64,000 bases of DNA from Branchiostoma floridae (lineage: Eukaryota > Chordata > Leptocardii > Amphioxiformes > Branchiostomatidae): the NCBI RefSeq assembly GCF_000003815.2, contig NC_049995.1:3671896-3735895 (forward strand), read 5' to 3'. Both the position numbers and the translations under genes were made by a program. The notes below the pieces were generated by a model. It saw nothing but the letters and a program-made list of their open reading frames with translations. It had not been told where the DNA came from and did not search any database. Every line of letters begins with the position of its first letter. Position 1 is the stretch's first letter. Of the stretch, positions 50,076 through 62,541 are shown in pieces.

Positions 50076-53000
50076 TGGAGACTGCTCTGTGCATCAGTCA
50101 AAGGGAAACTTTGGGGGGGATGCGATCAACCTGAGGGGGTCTCTACTTAATGAGGTAGCCACAGATGTATTTAGAGATTATAAGTCTAGGTCTTTAAACC
50201 ACTTTCATAGTTTTAAAGATTGTTTCAAAGGCCACACCAAATGAAAAATATCACAGGAAAATTGCAGGCATTTTAGCTTTTGGATTCAAGAAATGGATAA
50301 CATTTATCTGCAGTTCTGAGATTAGCGTCTTAAGTTTCTAGGATCTGACAGAAATAGTTTCAGGAGCTTCATTGTCCTTAATATTCAGAAAGGTTTTGAC
50401 AATCACAGTGACGCATTTATCTATCTCCCTGTACTTTTACGAACATCTATGTTGTGTACTTTTAGCTATATCTATGACATGGTCTTAGCGTTGGTGTTTC
50501 ATGTAGCATTGATCTTAGACAAACTGTCAAATTTTCCAAAATATATGAAATATTTATTCAACTCCTACAAGTTCAAAAAATTGAGAATTTCTTGTCTCAA
50601 AACAAAGGCTCTTTAAAACCAGTACTACTAGTTAAATTTGTTTAGCATAGTTCAGAGTATCTTACTTGTTACTCTGATAAAGGGGACTTTCTTCTCAAAC
50701 TAGTACTAAAAGTTCTTTATCAGACTTACCTATATGTGATATATGTACTTAGCATGGATACAGAGCTATATTGATTATTCTTAAACTATGCAGTACCAAA
50801 TTATTAATATTAATGCTGCTTGATTATTTGCTTATTACAACCTCAGGAATTCCCGACATCTTCCCAAAAATTTCAGACACCGTATATATTAAACAATATT
50901 CAAGTCTTATCAATCAAGGGCTTTTTAAAATAGCAGTGACATACAATGTATATTCTAGACTTAGCTTGTTTAATTTTCTGAAATATTTTGCTAGAAAATC
51001 CCAGAGGTATCCCAGAATCCCACACTTATATTCCAGAATTCCAGTGTGCACGTATCCCAGAATTCACCTCCAAAATTGTTCAGATAATGTACTGTACCTT
51101 ACCGTAAAGTCATAAGATTCATAAACATTGTCCGAGACAATGATTCTTTGTGTTGACTAGTATATTTTAGTTTACTGTCAGTGGTGCTATGGTGCTAGGA
51201 TTTTTCAGAACCACTAAGAAGATAATCAGGTTCTAACTTCTTCCCACCTTTTGTTCATAATCTTATAGTACTAAATTTCTCCCGGAAGACAGAACTCAGC
51301 AAGAAGGGTTTAGATTACATAGAGGAGAATTTAAAATTAAAAAAAGTACTGTTTTGAATAATTATCAATTGATGCAATACTTAGTCTTCTAACTACCTAG
51401 CTAAGTACCACTATAATTAAATTTGTTTCTACTTGTACTGTCATTCAGTGTACACCGACTACGATGCATAAAATGCACAAAAACAAAAAATAATTGTATC
51501 AGAGGGGAGCATGTCTAGCGAGCATTTAATAATAAGCACACATACCTACATGCATTAATGATATACCAAAAGGGCCAAAATTTACATTGTATGCTCATTT
51601 AACCATCCCATTGCTTATCATATCATTTCATCATCAGTTATCATATCTAGAGCACTACTAGATGCATGTAGCTAGGTCCATAGTTTTAGAAATGTGTGCA
51701 CTACAAAAAGTCTGCAAGACACTTTTTAACCCTCATTCAGCTAAGGTGCAAGTCATTTGAAACCAAATGTGTCTTCAATTTGGTTATGGGTTTTAAAGGT
51801 TGCCAGGAAGAAGCTTAAATCGAAGGGCAACATATATCATAATTATTATTGTTGAATAATTATTTTGTTGTTGTACTTTTGAAGAAAAGGCAGGTAATAC
51901 ACTGCTTGTCTTCCAAGCCATTTAGAGCTTTCAGTCTTTTTTTAAGGAAGCAACTTGCTAGGGTTTCTTTCTGGAAAAAAATTAGACAGTTACTGAGTAA
52001 GAATCTATATTAGATTCAGATTTCTTTGCAATTTGCACTCATTTGGAGATTATACAGTATTATATTTAATTTCAACTCAATGTTTCTGAAATTATGTCTA
52101 CTAGGGTATTTGTGATATTACGTAGTTGTAAGCGTGTCATGTTTTGGGGGAGGGGGGCATGTACAGGGTTGTTTACTGTTTTCAATATCTATCTGCAATT
52201 TCAGCATTTGTGTTACATCTACTGATATCTCTGTGAGCTACCTCTTCTGAAATCCCACATAAACATAATACACTTTGACAATCGCAGAAAATGATACGAG
52301 TAACGGTTTTCATAAAGTTTCCTAAATGCACAATGACAATCTTTACAGAACTATTACAGTTTTTAGAAAGTTCCTGAATAGAAGTTGCCCAAACACTTTC
52401 TCAAGGATGCTTCTTCTATCTGCTGCTAAAATTGTCTTAAAGACAACTTAAAGCTTGAAAATATCTAAGACTATTAAAGCTATGCGTCTATGTGCCTTTG
52501 GAAAGTATTGTGATCTGTATATTTTTGAAAATTCATGTGGTATGTGTATGTAAATAATTCATCATATCAACAGTAAAACTATGTATTGTTTATCCAGAGC
52601 AATTACAATAAACCTTTTCATGTAACGTTACTTAAAAAAACTTTTAAAAACGTATTATGTATGCCATGTTTTAGTCTGTTGCACTATCTGACTTTAAGCT
52701 TTGCCAGTATATGTTATACATGTATAAGGATATTGATGACAAATTATTATGCCTATTTATGGTTGCATTATATATGGTAGAGTTTAGCGCCTGACTGTAG
52801 TGAAGTGACTTTGCAGATTATTTGATTTGAATGCCTGTCATTTAAGAAATATTATGTAGTTCTATATTACATATAGTTGTATATTACATAATAGGAATTT
52901 GGTAAGGGTAGCAAAGGTTTTGAAATTTGAAAAATCTTAAACACAGTATTTTTGAACACTTTTCTCTTGTGTACTGACAAGGTTGGACCGACATGCAAAA

Positions 53001-53882
53001 GGTCTAAACTCAAATGGCTCCACCCCATTGGGGTTGCCAAAAACTACCCTAAACATGTTTTCTTCCTAACATTTGTGGGCAATTCATAATAGTCTTATGT
53101 GGCTCGTGAATGGTAGAAATTTAGTCAGTTGTTTTTCCTTTAGGAATTCTGTTGTTGCATTATAATTACATTCAACAATCGTCTCTATCTATATATTAAA
53201 GCAAATGCTTATAGAAGCAAGTGTCTTTTACGTGCAGCCAAAGACAAGGACTATAGAGGATTTAAACATATCATGTCCAGGTATACATATCTATAGAATG
53301 ATGTGCCTTTGTCTCAACCAACAGAAATAAAGTACAACTATTGCTGACAGGTTTTTGTAGTTACCATGGCAACCCAAGCAGTCTGGAAGGTTACCTTGGC
53401 AACTCAAATGGTTGCTATGGTTATTATTAGTGGTTATCAAACCAAACTACACAATGGCAGAGTGGTTACCATGGTAACCCCAACATGGGTAGAGTGGTTA
53501 TCATGGCAATCCACAGATGTAGAGTGGTTGCTATGGCAACCCATAGTTACCAGTTGTTACTATGGTAACCATGCTTTCCTGATTGCTACGTGCATATCAC
53601 TTGCAGTTCGCAGTTCTATGTGGAAACTACATTATGATCTATGCTTGCAGAGCTCTGAAGTTTACTACTATTATTATCATACCAAAACAATGTACATTCA
53701 ATATCTATGATATAAAGTGCCTATAAGAAAATTGAAACTGTAAATAATTTGTCTATTCTGGTATCCAATAATCTAATATATTGAAGGGTGTGTATGTGTA
53801 TATTTTGGTGGCGATATCCGTTAGAAAAGTTGTAGAATATCTGTTGTATATTAGATGAAAATGATACAACGCTCTTTGTGGA
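50076..53882 (+). other. Probable long 3' UTR of the 38107 SLCO gene
   Basis: No coding exon or transposon was recognised between the stop codon and the poly(A) signal at 53883, other than the X-box minisatellite at 53360. Continuous 3' UTR is inferred from the absence of an earlier well-formed poly(A) site. Confidence 0.4.
53360..53569 (+). promoter_or_regulatory. Cluster of RFX X-box palindromes in a ~30-bp degenerate repeat
   Basis: Exact X-box matches (GTNRCCNNRGYAAC) lie at 53360 (GTTACCATGGCAAC), 53390 (GTTACCTTGGCAAC) and 53465 (GTTACCATGGTAAC). Near matches are at 53411, 53497, 53527 (GTTGCTATGGCAAC) and 53556 (GTTACTATGGTAAC). The spacing of 29-32 bases in the second half, with a shared agagtgg lead-in, shows a degenerate minisatellite. 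It lies inside the probable 3' UTR of the upstream SLCO gene. Confidence 0.5.
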
Positions 53883-53888
53883 AATAAA
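53883..53888 (+). terminator. Plausible poly(A) signal of the 38107 SLCO gene
   Basis: AATAAA is followed about 15 bases later by a GT-rich stretch (gttctgtgtctgttttc), the usual arrangement at a cleavage site. It lies 3.8 kb after the stop codon, implying a long 3' UTR. Other AATAAA hexamers at about 52608 and 53326 could be alternatives. Confidence 0.4.
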
Positions 53889-54739
53889 GGATGTTTATTC
53901 ATGTTCTGTGTCTGTTTTCATATTTCATTTTCATGTCTTGTTCATACTAATTGAATTAGAAATACTCAGTCTACAAGATAGATATGGAACACTACAGATA
54001 TGAAGTACATGTATTCAAAGTTCCGAATTTCTGTGTCCGTATAAGTTATGATATGACTCTGAATAGCAAATCATAGACTGAAGATATATAGTTACGTGTA
54101 TGTATACATAAAGATGTATTTACAATGTAGTCACTTCACAAGTATATATAAGTATTATAATAGTAAGTAGCAAGTCTAAGTCACTACAGAATTGTGTCTC
54201 GCTGTACAAATAAACCAAAACATCTCTGTTTCTCATATGAAATGATACTTTTAAAAATACATAGTATACATAATGACAAACTTTCTGTTTAACAACAAGT
54301 TTACAGTAGAGAGTTAGATCACACACATCCCTAAATTTCTCACAAAACTACTTAGACAACTTAACCCTTTACAAATCCAAAAATTCAATTTTTACAATCC
54401 AATTTTTCCAAAGATATCAATAGTAACTTTATCAAGAAGATTGAAGCAAATTTGTGTTCTTGCCGAATGAAAGAAAGAATGTTTGAAATAATAAATTTAT
54501 GAAAATTTCTTGTTGAATCCAGTGGCCCCCTGGAACAAAAAGAAATTGTAAGATTGGCCCCGTACTCCTCTCAGAACAATGTTGGCCCCACATTGTCTTC
54601 AAGAAGTTTGGGGCAAAATTAGAATAAAAACAATACAGAATTGGGTGTTGTTCTGAAGAAGGGGTTCAGTTTGTCTAATCGTAATGTGTATCATTGTAGG
54701 GATGGTTTAGATTATGAAACAAAAATGAATCATAACATA

Positions 54740-55095
54740 AACATGTACAGAAATAAATGGATAAATCTATGGTATCGCAAATAAACCTAGTACATACATG
54801 TACATAAGGGTAAAATGTACTTACATTATACTTATCATACGTATGTGTACACATGAATATACAGTGAGATCTTCTTACTACTGTATATAATTTTATATTA
54901 AGCAATATTTACTTACGTCCATGACACAAACATGTGCAGAAATATATGAAAAAATCTCTGGTATCACAAATAAACCTAGTACATATGAATCAAATTAAAA
55001 TGTACAATGTCATCCATTATACATATGTTATACATACACATGTATACAGTCAGATCTTCTAACTACTGTATAAACAATTACTTACATCCATAATC
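54740..55095. repeat. Two-copy tandem duplication
   Basis: Segments of about 54740-54920 and 54930-55095 share cataaataaacctagtacata-type words, agatcttct.actactgtata and attacttac.tcc in the same order. Confidence 0.55.
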
Positions 55096-55790
55096 TTCAT
55101 ACAGACATACATGTAACATTGTGTGCTGTCCACAAATTCAGCAAATGTCCATTTTGTTGTTGTTTTTTTTCAGATAAATCAATGCTTTGGGAGAAACATT
55201 GTTAGACTACTCGAGGAATATTGTTTATATTTGAATTTTTGTTACAAAAGTTTTCTCCAAGTATCCACATTTTGTTTTGTTTTTCTTTTCAGATAAGGCA
55301 ATGCTTTTGGCGAAGTATGATTAGAATACTCAAGGATCTCTGATGACACAGTTATGTTACAAAAGTAACAAGAAAGTAATGTTACAACCACGGTCATAAT
55401 CTCTTGCTTTTACAAAAAGAGATAATACAAAGTACAATAATCTGCTGTAATGGAGTGAATGACTGATATGCTGCTTGAAGAATTGATTAATGTTAGCAAA
55501 ATTCTAACCCTTCACTGTAGAGTTCTGCAATTTTTGCATCAATGAATAAAAAAAGGTTTGAAAGACATTTATGAGAACACTACCATGTTAACAAAATTTT
55601 AAGCCTTCACTGTAGAATTCGTTGTAGAGTCACAAGACTGTGATTTTTGCATCCGTAAATTAAATGATAAAAAGATCTAAAAGAAATAGTGGCATGAGAT
55701 ACAGTTACTTTACACATGAACAAACCAATTTGATATAGGAACGAATGTGCATACATGAAGGACGACTAGTGTTGTTTGACAGTACTGGAG

Positions 55791-56890
55791 TTAGTTCTCT
55801 TCCACAAGTGTCGCTTTCCCGTTCTTCACTGCAAAGTACTTCTTGGGAAGTACGGCGGGTGCCTTTAATAGACATCAAAAAGGTTACGTCAGACCATGGT
55901 ATTGTGTATCAACATTGCATCGGTCATTGTTTCCTAAATGTTCAAGTAACAGAGATATAATTACTGTACCCAGTTTCAGGTTCATTTATCCTTAACCTAC
56001 ATGTCTTCACCTAAACACCACCCTTTAAAAATCATCCGAATATGGAAAGAATTTGACACAATTTGTGGAAAGATGCTCTACACCTTTATTCTGATGTACG
56101 TATGGGCTTTCGTAGTTAAGTATCTTCAATATCCTGGTGTACTTATGGGCTTTCGTAGTAAAGTATCTTTACTTCACTATCCTGGTGTGCTAGTACTAAG
56201 CTGTGGGGGCGACTGACCTGTTGTTCAATCTCCCACGCAGACAGCTTGCTGCAGCCGAGGTCCAAGGCAGAGGTGTTCACGAGTGCCTCCAGAAAATAAT
56301 AAACAAACAAAACAACAATGAATAAACAAAGTTTCATGTCATTTTGTTTAGATGACGACACAAGATGATTGACAGTAGAACTGACCACATTAAATCTAAA
56401 AATCGCGAAAGGCAAATGTTAAGTTTGTTGTTCCTGACCTGCATCAGCATTGAGTCAATGCTGAACCCGATGTGTGGAGCCTTCTTCTGCATGGTCAGAG
56501 CAGGTCGCACGGCGGCGCTAGTGAATGGTGCACGCGCCTCGACATGATCGTTGTAGGCCTGATGAAACAATAAGGATTTATTAATCTAACGTGTAGGAAT
56601 CACCTGACAGTCACGTTCAATTTTACTACGTTTACTATAACAGTAATCATAACGTTCAATGGAACTGTGTGATCCTTTTCACCTTGAGTATTCACCTATT
56701 CTTTTGACTTTTTCCATAAGAATACTGAGAAGCAGTAACTTCTTGAAGCACTGAAGTTTCTCACCTCAAGTAGGTGGAACATGGCAGCCCTTTCTTCCGT
56801 CAGCGCGTTGCTGAACTTCCGTCCGGGTGCGCCGCCCAGGTGCAGTGCCGATGAAAGCCACCTGGTGGCGCCCCGGACCAAGGTCGCCAT
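55791..56890 (-). CDS. Unrecognised small four-exon gene (128 aa)
   Basis: Exons in transcript order are 56890-56765 (42 codons), 56558-56439 (40), 56286-56218 (23) and 55862-55791 (23 plus stop). Every junction is phase 0 with GT..AG borders. The ATG sits in a strong context (A at -3, G at +4: acagacATGG). The first 33 residues lack Asp and Glu and contain several Arg/Lys (MATLVRGATRWLSSAL...), resembling a mitochondrial targeting presequence, though no cleavage site can be proven. Residues about 71-80 (PHIGFSIDSML) contain FSIDSML, which fits the eh1-type Groucho-binding motif of some homeodomain repressors, but no homeodomain is encoded here. The C-terminus is Lys-rich (LPKKYFAVKNGKATLVEEN). 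I do not recognise the family. The consistent phases over four exons make chance unlikely. A promoter-like block lies just upstream at 56960-57120, and the next gene in the same direction ends 1.8 kb upstream at 58672. Confidence 0.65.
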
Positions 56891-56959
56891 GTCTGTGTTC
56901 TCTACTGTGAAACACGTCCGATCTGGTCGGTGCGCAGGTGCCAAATGATGCCTATCAAC

Positions 56960-57120
56960 AAGTCCTTAGCAACAGGGCGTGGCATGGAACGTTACCTTAG
57001 TGATCAGGGCGTGGCTCGGGACCGTAGCCATGGAAATGACGTTGTCATAAAGCGTTACCACGGACCATGCCCATATATGGAGGCACCGTTCGGGGTACAC
57101 TAACAATGGCCGTACGACAG
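56960..57120 (-). promoter_or_regulatory. Promoter-like block of the small four-exon gene
   Basis: Two copies of aGGGCGTGGC (about 56973 and 57004; KLF-type CCACGCCC on the minus strand), a TGACGTT half-CRE near 57037 and a perfect CArG box CCATATATGG at 57071-57080 lie 70-190 bases upstream of the minus-strand ATG at 56890. Function is inferred from motif content only. Confidence 0.35.
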
Positions 57121-57228
57121 ACTAACATATTCTAGAACACCGATGGACGAAAAATTTCATCGAATCTTGAAAAAAAAAGTTTGAAAACTTAACTTTGGTC
57201 AAACATATCTCTATTGTCATATTCTCAA

Positions 57229-57785
57229 TTGTATTGTACTATACACCATATGAAACCTTGTTTATTACCCTTTACAATGATACCCCATAAGTTACGATTA
57301 TTTGTTTGTGAGACAAGTAACACGGCTGATTATGTTAGCGTGTCGTTAAAAAAAGTGTCAAAATTTCCCTACCAACAGTGTTTGCCGTTGGCAGGGACAT
57401 TTCGGCTGTTTTTGTAGGGTAGCCAACCAGCGTTATCAGTCATGATACCCATCATTTTGCACGGCAATAAACAAGCTTTCCAATGGTATAAGACACAATG
57501 CTTAACTTACAAATACAACGGTCATATGATCGAAGGGATTTGGGGTACTTTGTTCTTATAAACCACTCACAAACAATGTACTGTCTCCGTTGTCACCTCA
57601 TCTATTGTATTGTATTATACACCATATGAAACCTTGTGTATTGCCCTTTACAATGATACCCCATATGGTATCATTATTTATTTGTGAGGCAAATAATAGG
57701 GCTGCGAGTCAAAAATATATCAAAATTTCCCTGCCAACAGAGTGTTTGACATTGGCAAAGGAATTTTGGCTCTTTGACAGGGTTG
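57229..57785. repeat. Direct repeat pair upstream of the small four-exon gene
   Basis: About 57229-57420 and 57603-57785 share attgtattgta.tatacacca, tgaaaccttgt, cctttacaatgatacccca and caaaatttccct.ccaaca. They lie in the same orientation, 374 bases apart. Confidence 0.65.
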
Positions 57786-58019
57786 AGCTTATTATGTCAT
57801 GGAAAATTGAATGTGAAAACTGAGACAAACGTCAAACAAATTGAAATATTATTTATATCCACCAAGAGCGCGGTGATTCAAACAGGTATTGACACCAGAA
57901 TATTTGTATCTGTATAGCTATAGTATAGCCTGCGTTCAGTAAACAAAAAACAGACAAATTACACAGCTAAACACACTGATATATACAGACACAGCGCGAC
58001 AAGCAACACACGGTTATAC

Positions 58020-58326
58020 ACACATGTTCAAACACACACACTCACACAGAGACACATCTACACACAGATACACACACACACACACACACATGCACACACA
58101 CACATACAAACACACATACACACACATGCACACACACAGAGATACGCACGCACACACACATGCACACCGTGACACATGCACAAACACACACAGATACACA
58201 CACACACATGCACACACACACATGCACACACATACACACACACATACACACACACATGCACACACACACACAGATACACACACATAAACACATACACAAC
58301 GTGACACAAGCACACACACATATATG
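58020..58326. repeat. (CA)n-rich microsatellite
   Basis: About 300 bases of interrupted cacaca with catgca, gatac and aaacac variants. Long open frames exist on both strands only because of the repeat. Confidence 0.95.
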
Positions 58327-58671
58327 CACAGCTAAAAGTCGTTGCTAATTGATGATGTTGAACCCTCTCAATGTCCATTATACCCAGTGAATAGTTCATT
58401 AATGATTCTTGCCATACTTAAAGTGTACATGTAATTCTGATACTTTCAAGATTATTGAAATCCGAAGTTCTTCCCAAGTATAACTAGCGTGGTTGTGTGG
58501 TGACTAAACAAGGTCATTGTGTTGTGAATAAACAATAAAAATATCATTGTCATGTCTTTTTTTCGAGTACGGTGACGAGTAATAATTTCAGTCTTCATTT
58601 ATAATGTGGACTCATTTCCCATATGGTGACTGACTATATAGTTACTATGAACTAGTAATACTAGTTCATTG

Positions 58672-61600
58672 CTATTCTGTTTCTCTGTTTTCTGCCTCGA
58701 TGTCTGCCCTGGCCACCCAATGCAGGAAAGACATCGTCCTGTGGTACAGCATGGCCAGGAACTGGATGACTTGGATCACGCCAAACACGAACAGGGAGAG
58801 GATCCCCAGTGGGTTGTGTCCGGAGATGTGGAGCACCTGAAACAGGATGTGGGAGATCAGGCCACAGCAAGTAAATTTTATGGATGACTGCAGCGTAGGC
58901 ATAAATTTTCGCCTGATTTCACAAGATTATTTTCTCCTTCGGAGATGGTCAACATGACGAGAAAGTACCAAAATGGGAAAATGTGTTAATGATTATAAAA
59001 GCGTCATGATCTTAATACGTTTGTTCACTGTTCAGAGCTATGGGCTCAAGCAATTTTACGTACTAAAAAGAAGCTTAAATCTTTAGTATGACCAATGGCT
59101 AGATGGTCACTAGCCTTTGTTGTATATTGCGCTGCAACCAAGTCATACCTCAGATCTGGCTAAGGCGACGATGACGACCAGCCACAGGACGTTGACGGCA
59201 GCCAGAACCTTGATGGCGGAGTCCCGAAGTTCTCCCAGCTCTACTTTCAGCGTGTCGGCATTAATATTGTTGCTGTTGAAGTTGTCAGTGTCCTGGTCTG
59301 GTCTAAGGCAGCTTCAGAAAAAAAAACAAGGGCAAAGAAATAGAATAGTCTGTGTTTACACAATCTCTCGCTGGCTGGGGTTAATGACCCCCACCTCCAA
59401 GGGCGGTAACTCTCGGGCTGAGCGCAAGAAGCGCGGTTTAAGTCAGGCTAACAAATGGAACAGCGATGTAATATATAAGCGTTCCATGGGTCATATTCTA
59501 GACAGATATCCGAAGTCTAGACCTAGTCTCGAGCTCTTTTGGAAAGGTCGAAGGAGACTCAGTAGGTTTGTCTACCGGGTTGGACATATTCGATTTAACG
59601 TTCAATGTGTCATTTATTTCATTCAACTGCTTAGTTCTTTAAGTGTTATTCAGAACGAAATGTTATTAGATCATCAACAGCAGTAAAATCAGCCAATCAG
59701 ATACATTTTCTATTATGATGAGTAAAAGAAAAATTAAAACAAAATAGCGTTGAATTGTAAGTATACATTAGCAAATTAACATTTACTACCCTGAAGAAAA
59801 ATCGGACTTATCATGTGAACACAAGACACTAGTTGAGACCTAGAGGGGATTTGTCCTGCTCACCCATTTGCCAGCCGTTCCCACATGCGGTGTTGTTTCT
59901 TCAAAAGTGGCTCAGCTTCCGACATGTCTTGTGCTGGTTTCTCCTTCATCAGTTTCTCTATCTTCTCCTGTAGTTTTTCCTCTGTAAGGAATATCAGAAA
60001 GGTACTTTGTTTGTTTGACCTGTACATGGTTTTACGTATAAAACTACAATGCGTCGATCGACATTCACTCACTAGAGTAATATATATATATATATATATA
60101 TGGATAGAAGATTCGGTTCATGAAAAGAAATGCATTTATTCAGAAGTGTCGCACCATAGAAAACATAAGTCATCTTACAGGTAGGGTAACGGAGAAGCAG
60201 AACACAACTGCACCTAAAACGTAAAATGATATACCTACAAAATTGAAAAGCACAAAACAATCAGGCTCGCTCCCTGGGAGAGTCGCCAAAAAGTTATCAA
60301 TTATTACGGGCACAATTCAATGCAACGTTACCGTCACTAGGTTCTCTCATGTAGGCGATGGATTCCTTCAGGCGCTTAATGTGACCTGCAAAAATTGGTG
60401 GAAACAAGATATAAGCCACAACAGATACACAGTTAATCCACCAAAACCATCCTCCTACGCAGGGACATCCAACAGCCAAACCGCCTGTCTGGATGTACCC
60501 CGCTTTTTCAACCGTCACTCTTAGTTTCTGTGGACGTCCCTCCCAAACCAACTGTCAGCCAATCAGAGAATAGGCCTTTCTGTTTTCAAAAGGAGTCTCG
60601 CATGTATAAGGGTAACTTCATTAATATTTATAAGCGGGGCGGTCAGGAACTAAGGGTGACGGTTGAAAGAGCAGGGTACATCCCGACAGGCGGTTTGGCT
60701 GTTGGATGTCCCTGCATAGGAGGATGACCAAAACACGAAAAAGGGAGACTAACGGTAAACGGTATACCCACCTTTCTTGCGTATTCCTATGTTCTCGAAA
60801 AGCTGATCTAAGTTACAAGATTTAAGTCGAGCCAGATCTTCTTTTTCTTTATAGCCTGCATTCAGAAATGCTGTCAGGTAGTCGTCTTCACAGTGAATAA
60901 GCCTTATCCTGGTGAGCCAGTCCTCTGTGTCGTCCTGTAAATAAGAACTTCATTAAGCCCCGTTTACAAATCAAAATTTAGCTCGGCCGAGGTGTCAGCG
61001 AGCTCTAAATTACGAGGAGGCGTGAACCTGATGCCTACGAACAAATGGCAGAGTTTCTTCGTCGGCATCAGGGTCATACCTCCTCGTAATTTAGAGCTCG
61101 CTGACAACTCGGCCGAGCTAAAATCTTGATTTGTAAACGGGGCTTTATGACACAGCTTATGCTCTTGTAGAATGCACTTTTACGGTCATGCTTTCCTTTT
61201 AGATATTTAAATGCGGGATCATCGTATGTAAAGATTCATCTTTCTCGAAGCGCCACCCTAGGCGTATTCTTAGGGAGAGTTGTGAGAGGAGCCGACGGCA
61301 ATTTCCGTATTGAATACTAAAAATTTAGTTACTACAGAATATAAACGAACGACGTTTTTTGGGTGTATTAGTGTATATTGCTCACTTTCCATGATGTTTC
61401 TTCGCACAGTTTGTTAGGGATTAAATTAATACGATATTATCGTAAATTACCATCGTAATCAAAAGTACGCTTATGTACGCTTATTAGTCCACCTGAAAGT
61501 TACGAAACGCTCGGATATGGTACCGACCATTTTGAGACATGACGAGGACCGTTTACGAGATGGAAAGGATGAGGTAGCTATCGAGGTATATCAAAGCAAA

Positions 61601-62496
61601 CAGAAACAAAGAACTTCAGGAATTATGTCCGATTAGAATATGAAATCTGCTCTTAGTCTTTAAACTAAGAAATCATTCAACGATCGTCTCACAGGTATGC
61701 GACTGCGGAAGGTGTTTGGTGGCAACCTCTTGATATGTTCCAGGATTTGGTCCCTGTGTAGATCATCTCCAATTTCTATGTCTCCCAGTTCCTGGATGAA
61801 GAGGAAGAAACAAGAAATGATACAGCAAATGTTGCTATAAGTCGAGCACGTAATACCAGGCTACTCGAGAAATTCTCTACCTTATTTAGCCGGGATTGGT
61901 TTGATCCACTCACACTGGGAGGGACCGACTATTTTGGATACGTATGGCGGGTTCTTTTACGTGCCTGGGGTATGGCTCTTCCCGAACACGGGACCTCCTT
62001 TTAACGTCCTATCCAAGGGACGGCCCCAACCTGAAGATAGGTAGTCATTTTTTTCACCTGAGTGAAGTGAGGAAAGTCGGGTAAAGTGCGTTTCCCAAGG
62101 GCACAAGATTTGTGACATGGTAGGTTTTGAACCCAGGCCCATAGATTACAATCATTACTATCATTATCGAATTATCTACAGGAAGATACAACTCCCACGG
62201 TTGGACCAAAAGCTCTCGTAGCTTACAAGTATATCAGGATTTGTAAAGGAAAATGTTTGGATTTTGTTGAATATAACATTGTCTTTCCTTTGAACTAAAG
62301 ATGTATTCAAAAAGCGACACACCTTGAAAGTCATTCCAACAATGTAGCTGGTATCATCGTATCCATTCTTGATGAAATTCCATTGATAACTCCCCTGAAA
62401 TATTAACAGGTATTTATTTATTTCATTTAACGAATATGGTACTAATCCCTTTCTCATCTATCTCATCTATCCCCCCCCCTCTCTCTCTCTCTCTAA

Positions 62497-62541
<45 letters not shown>

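Noticed and set aside
58014-58399. Several long open frames on both strands rich in Cys-Val or His-Thr
   Set aside because: They are translations of a (CA)n microsatellite; the same applies to 62423-62750.
59117-59686. 189-codon plus-strand open frame
   Set aside because: It runs antisense across a well-supported SAM-gene exon and into an intron. The Arg-rich second half might be a transposon remnant, but nothing recognisable was seen.
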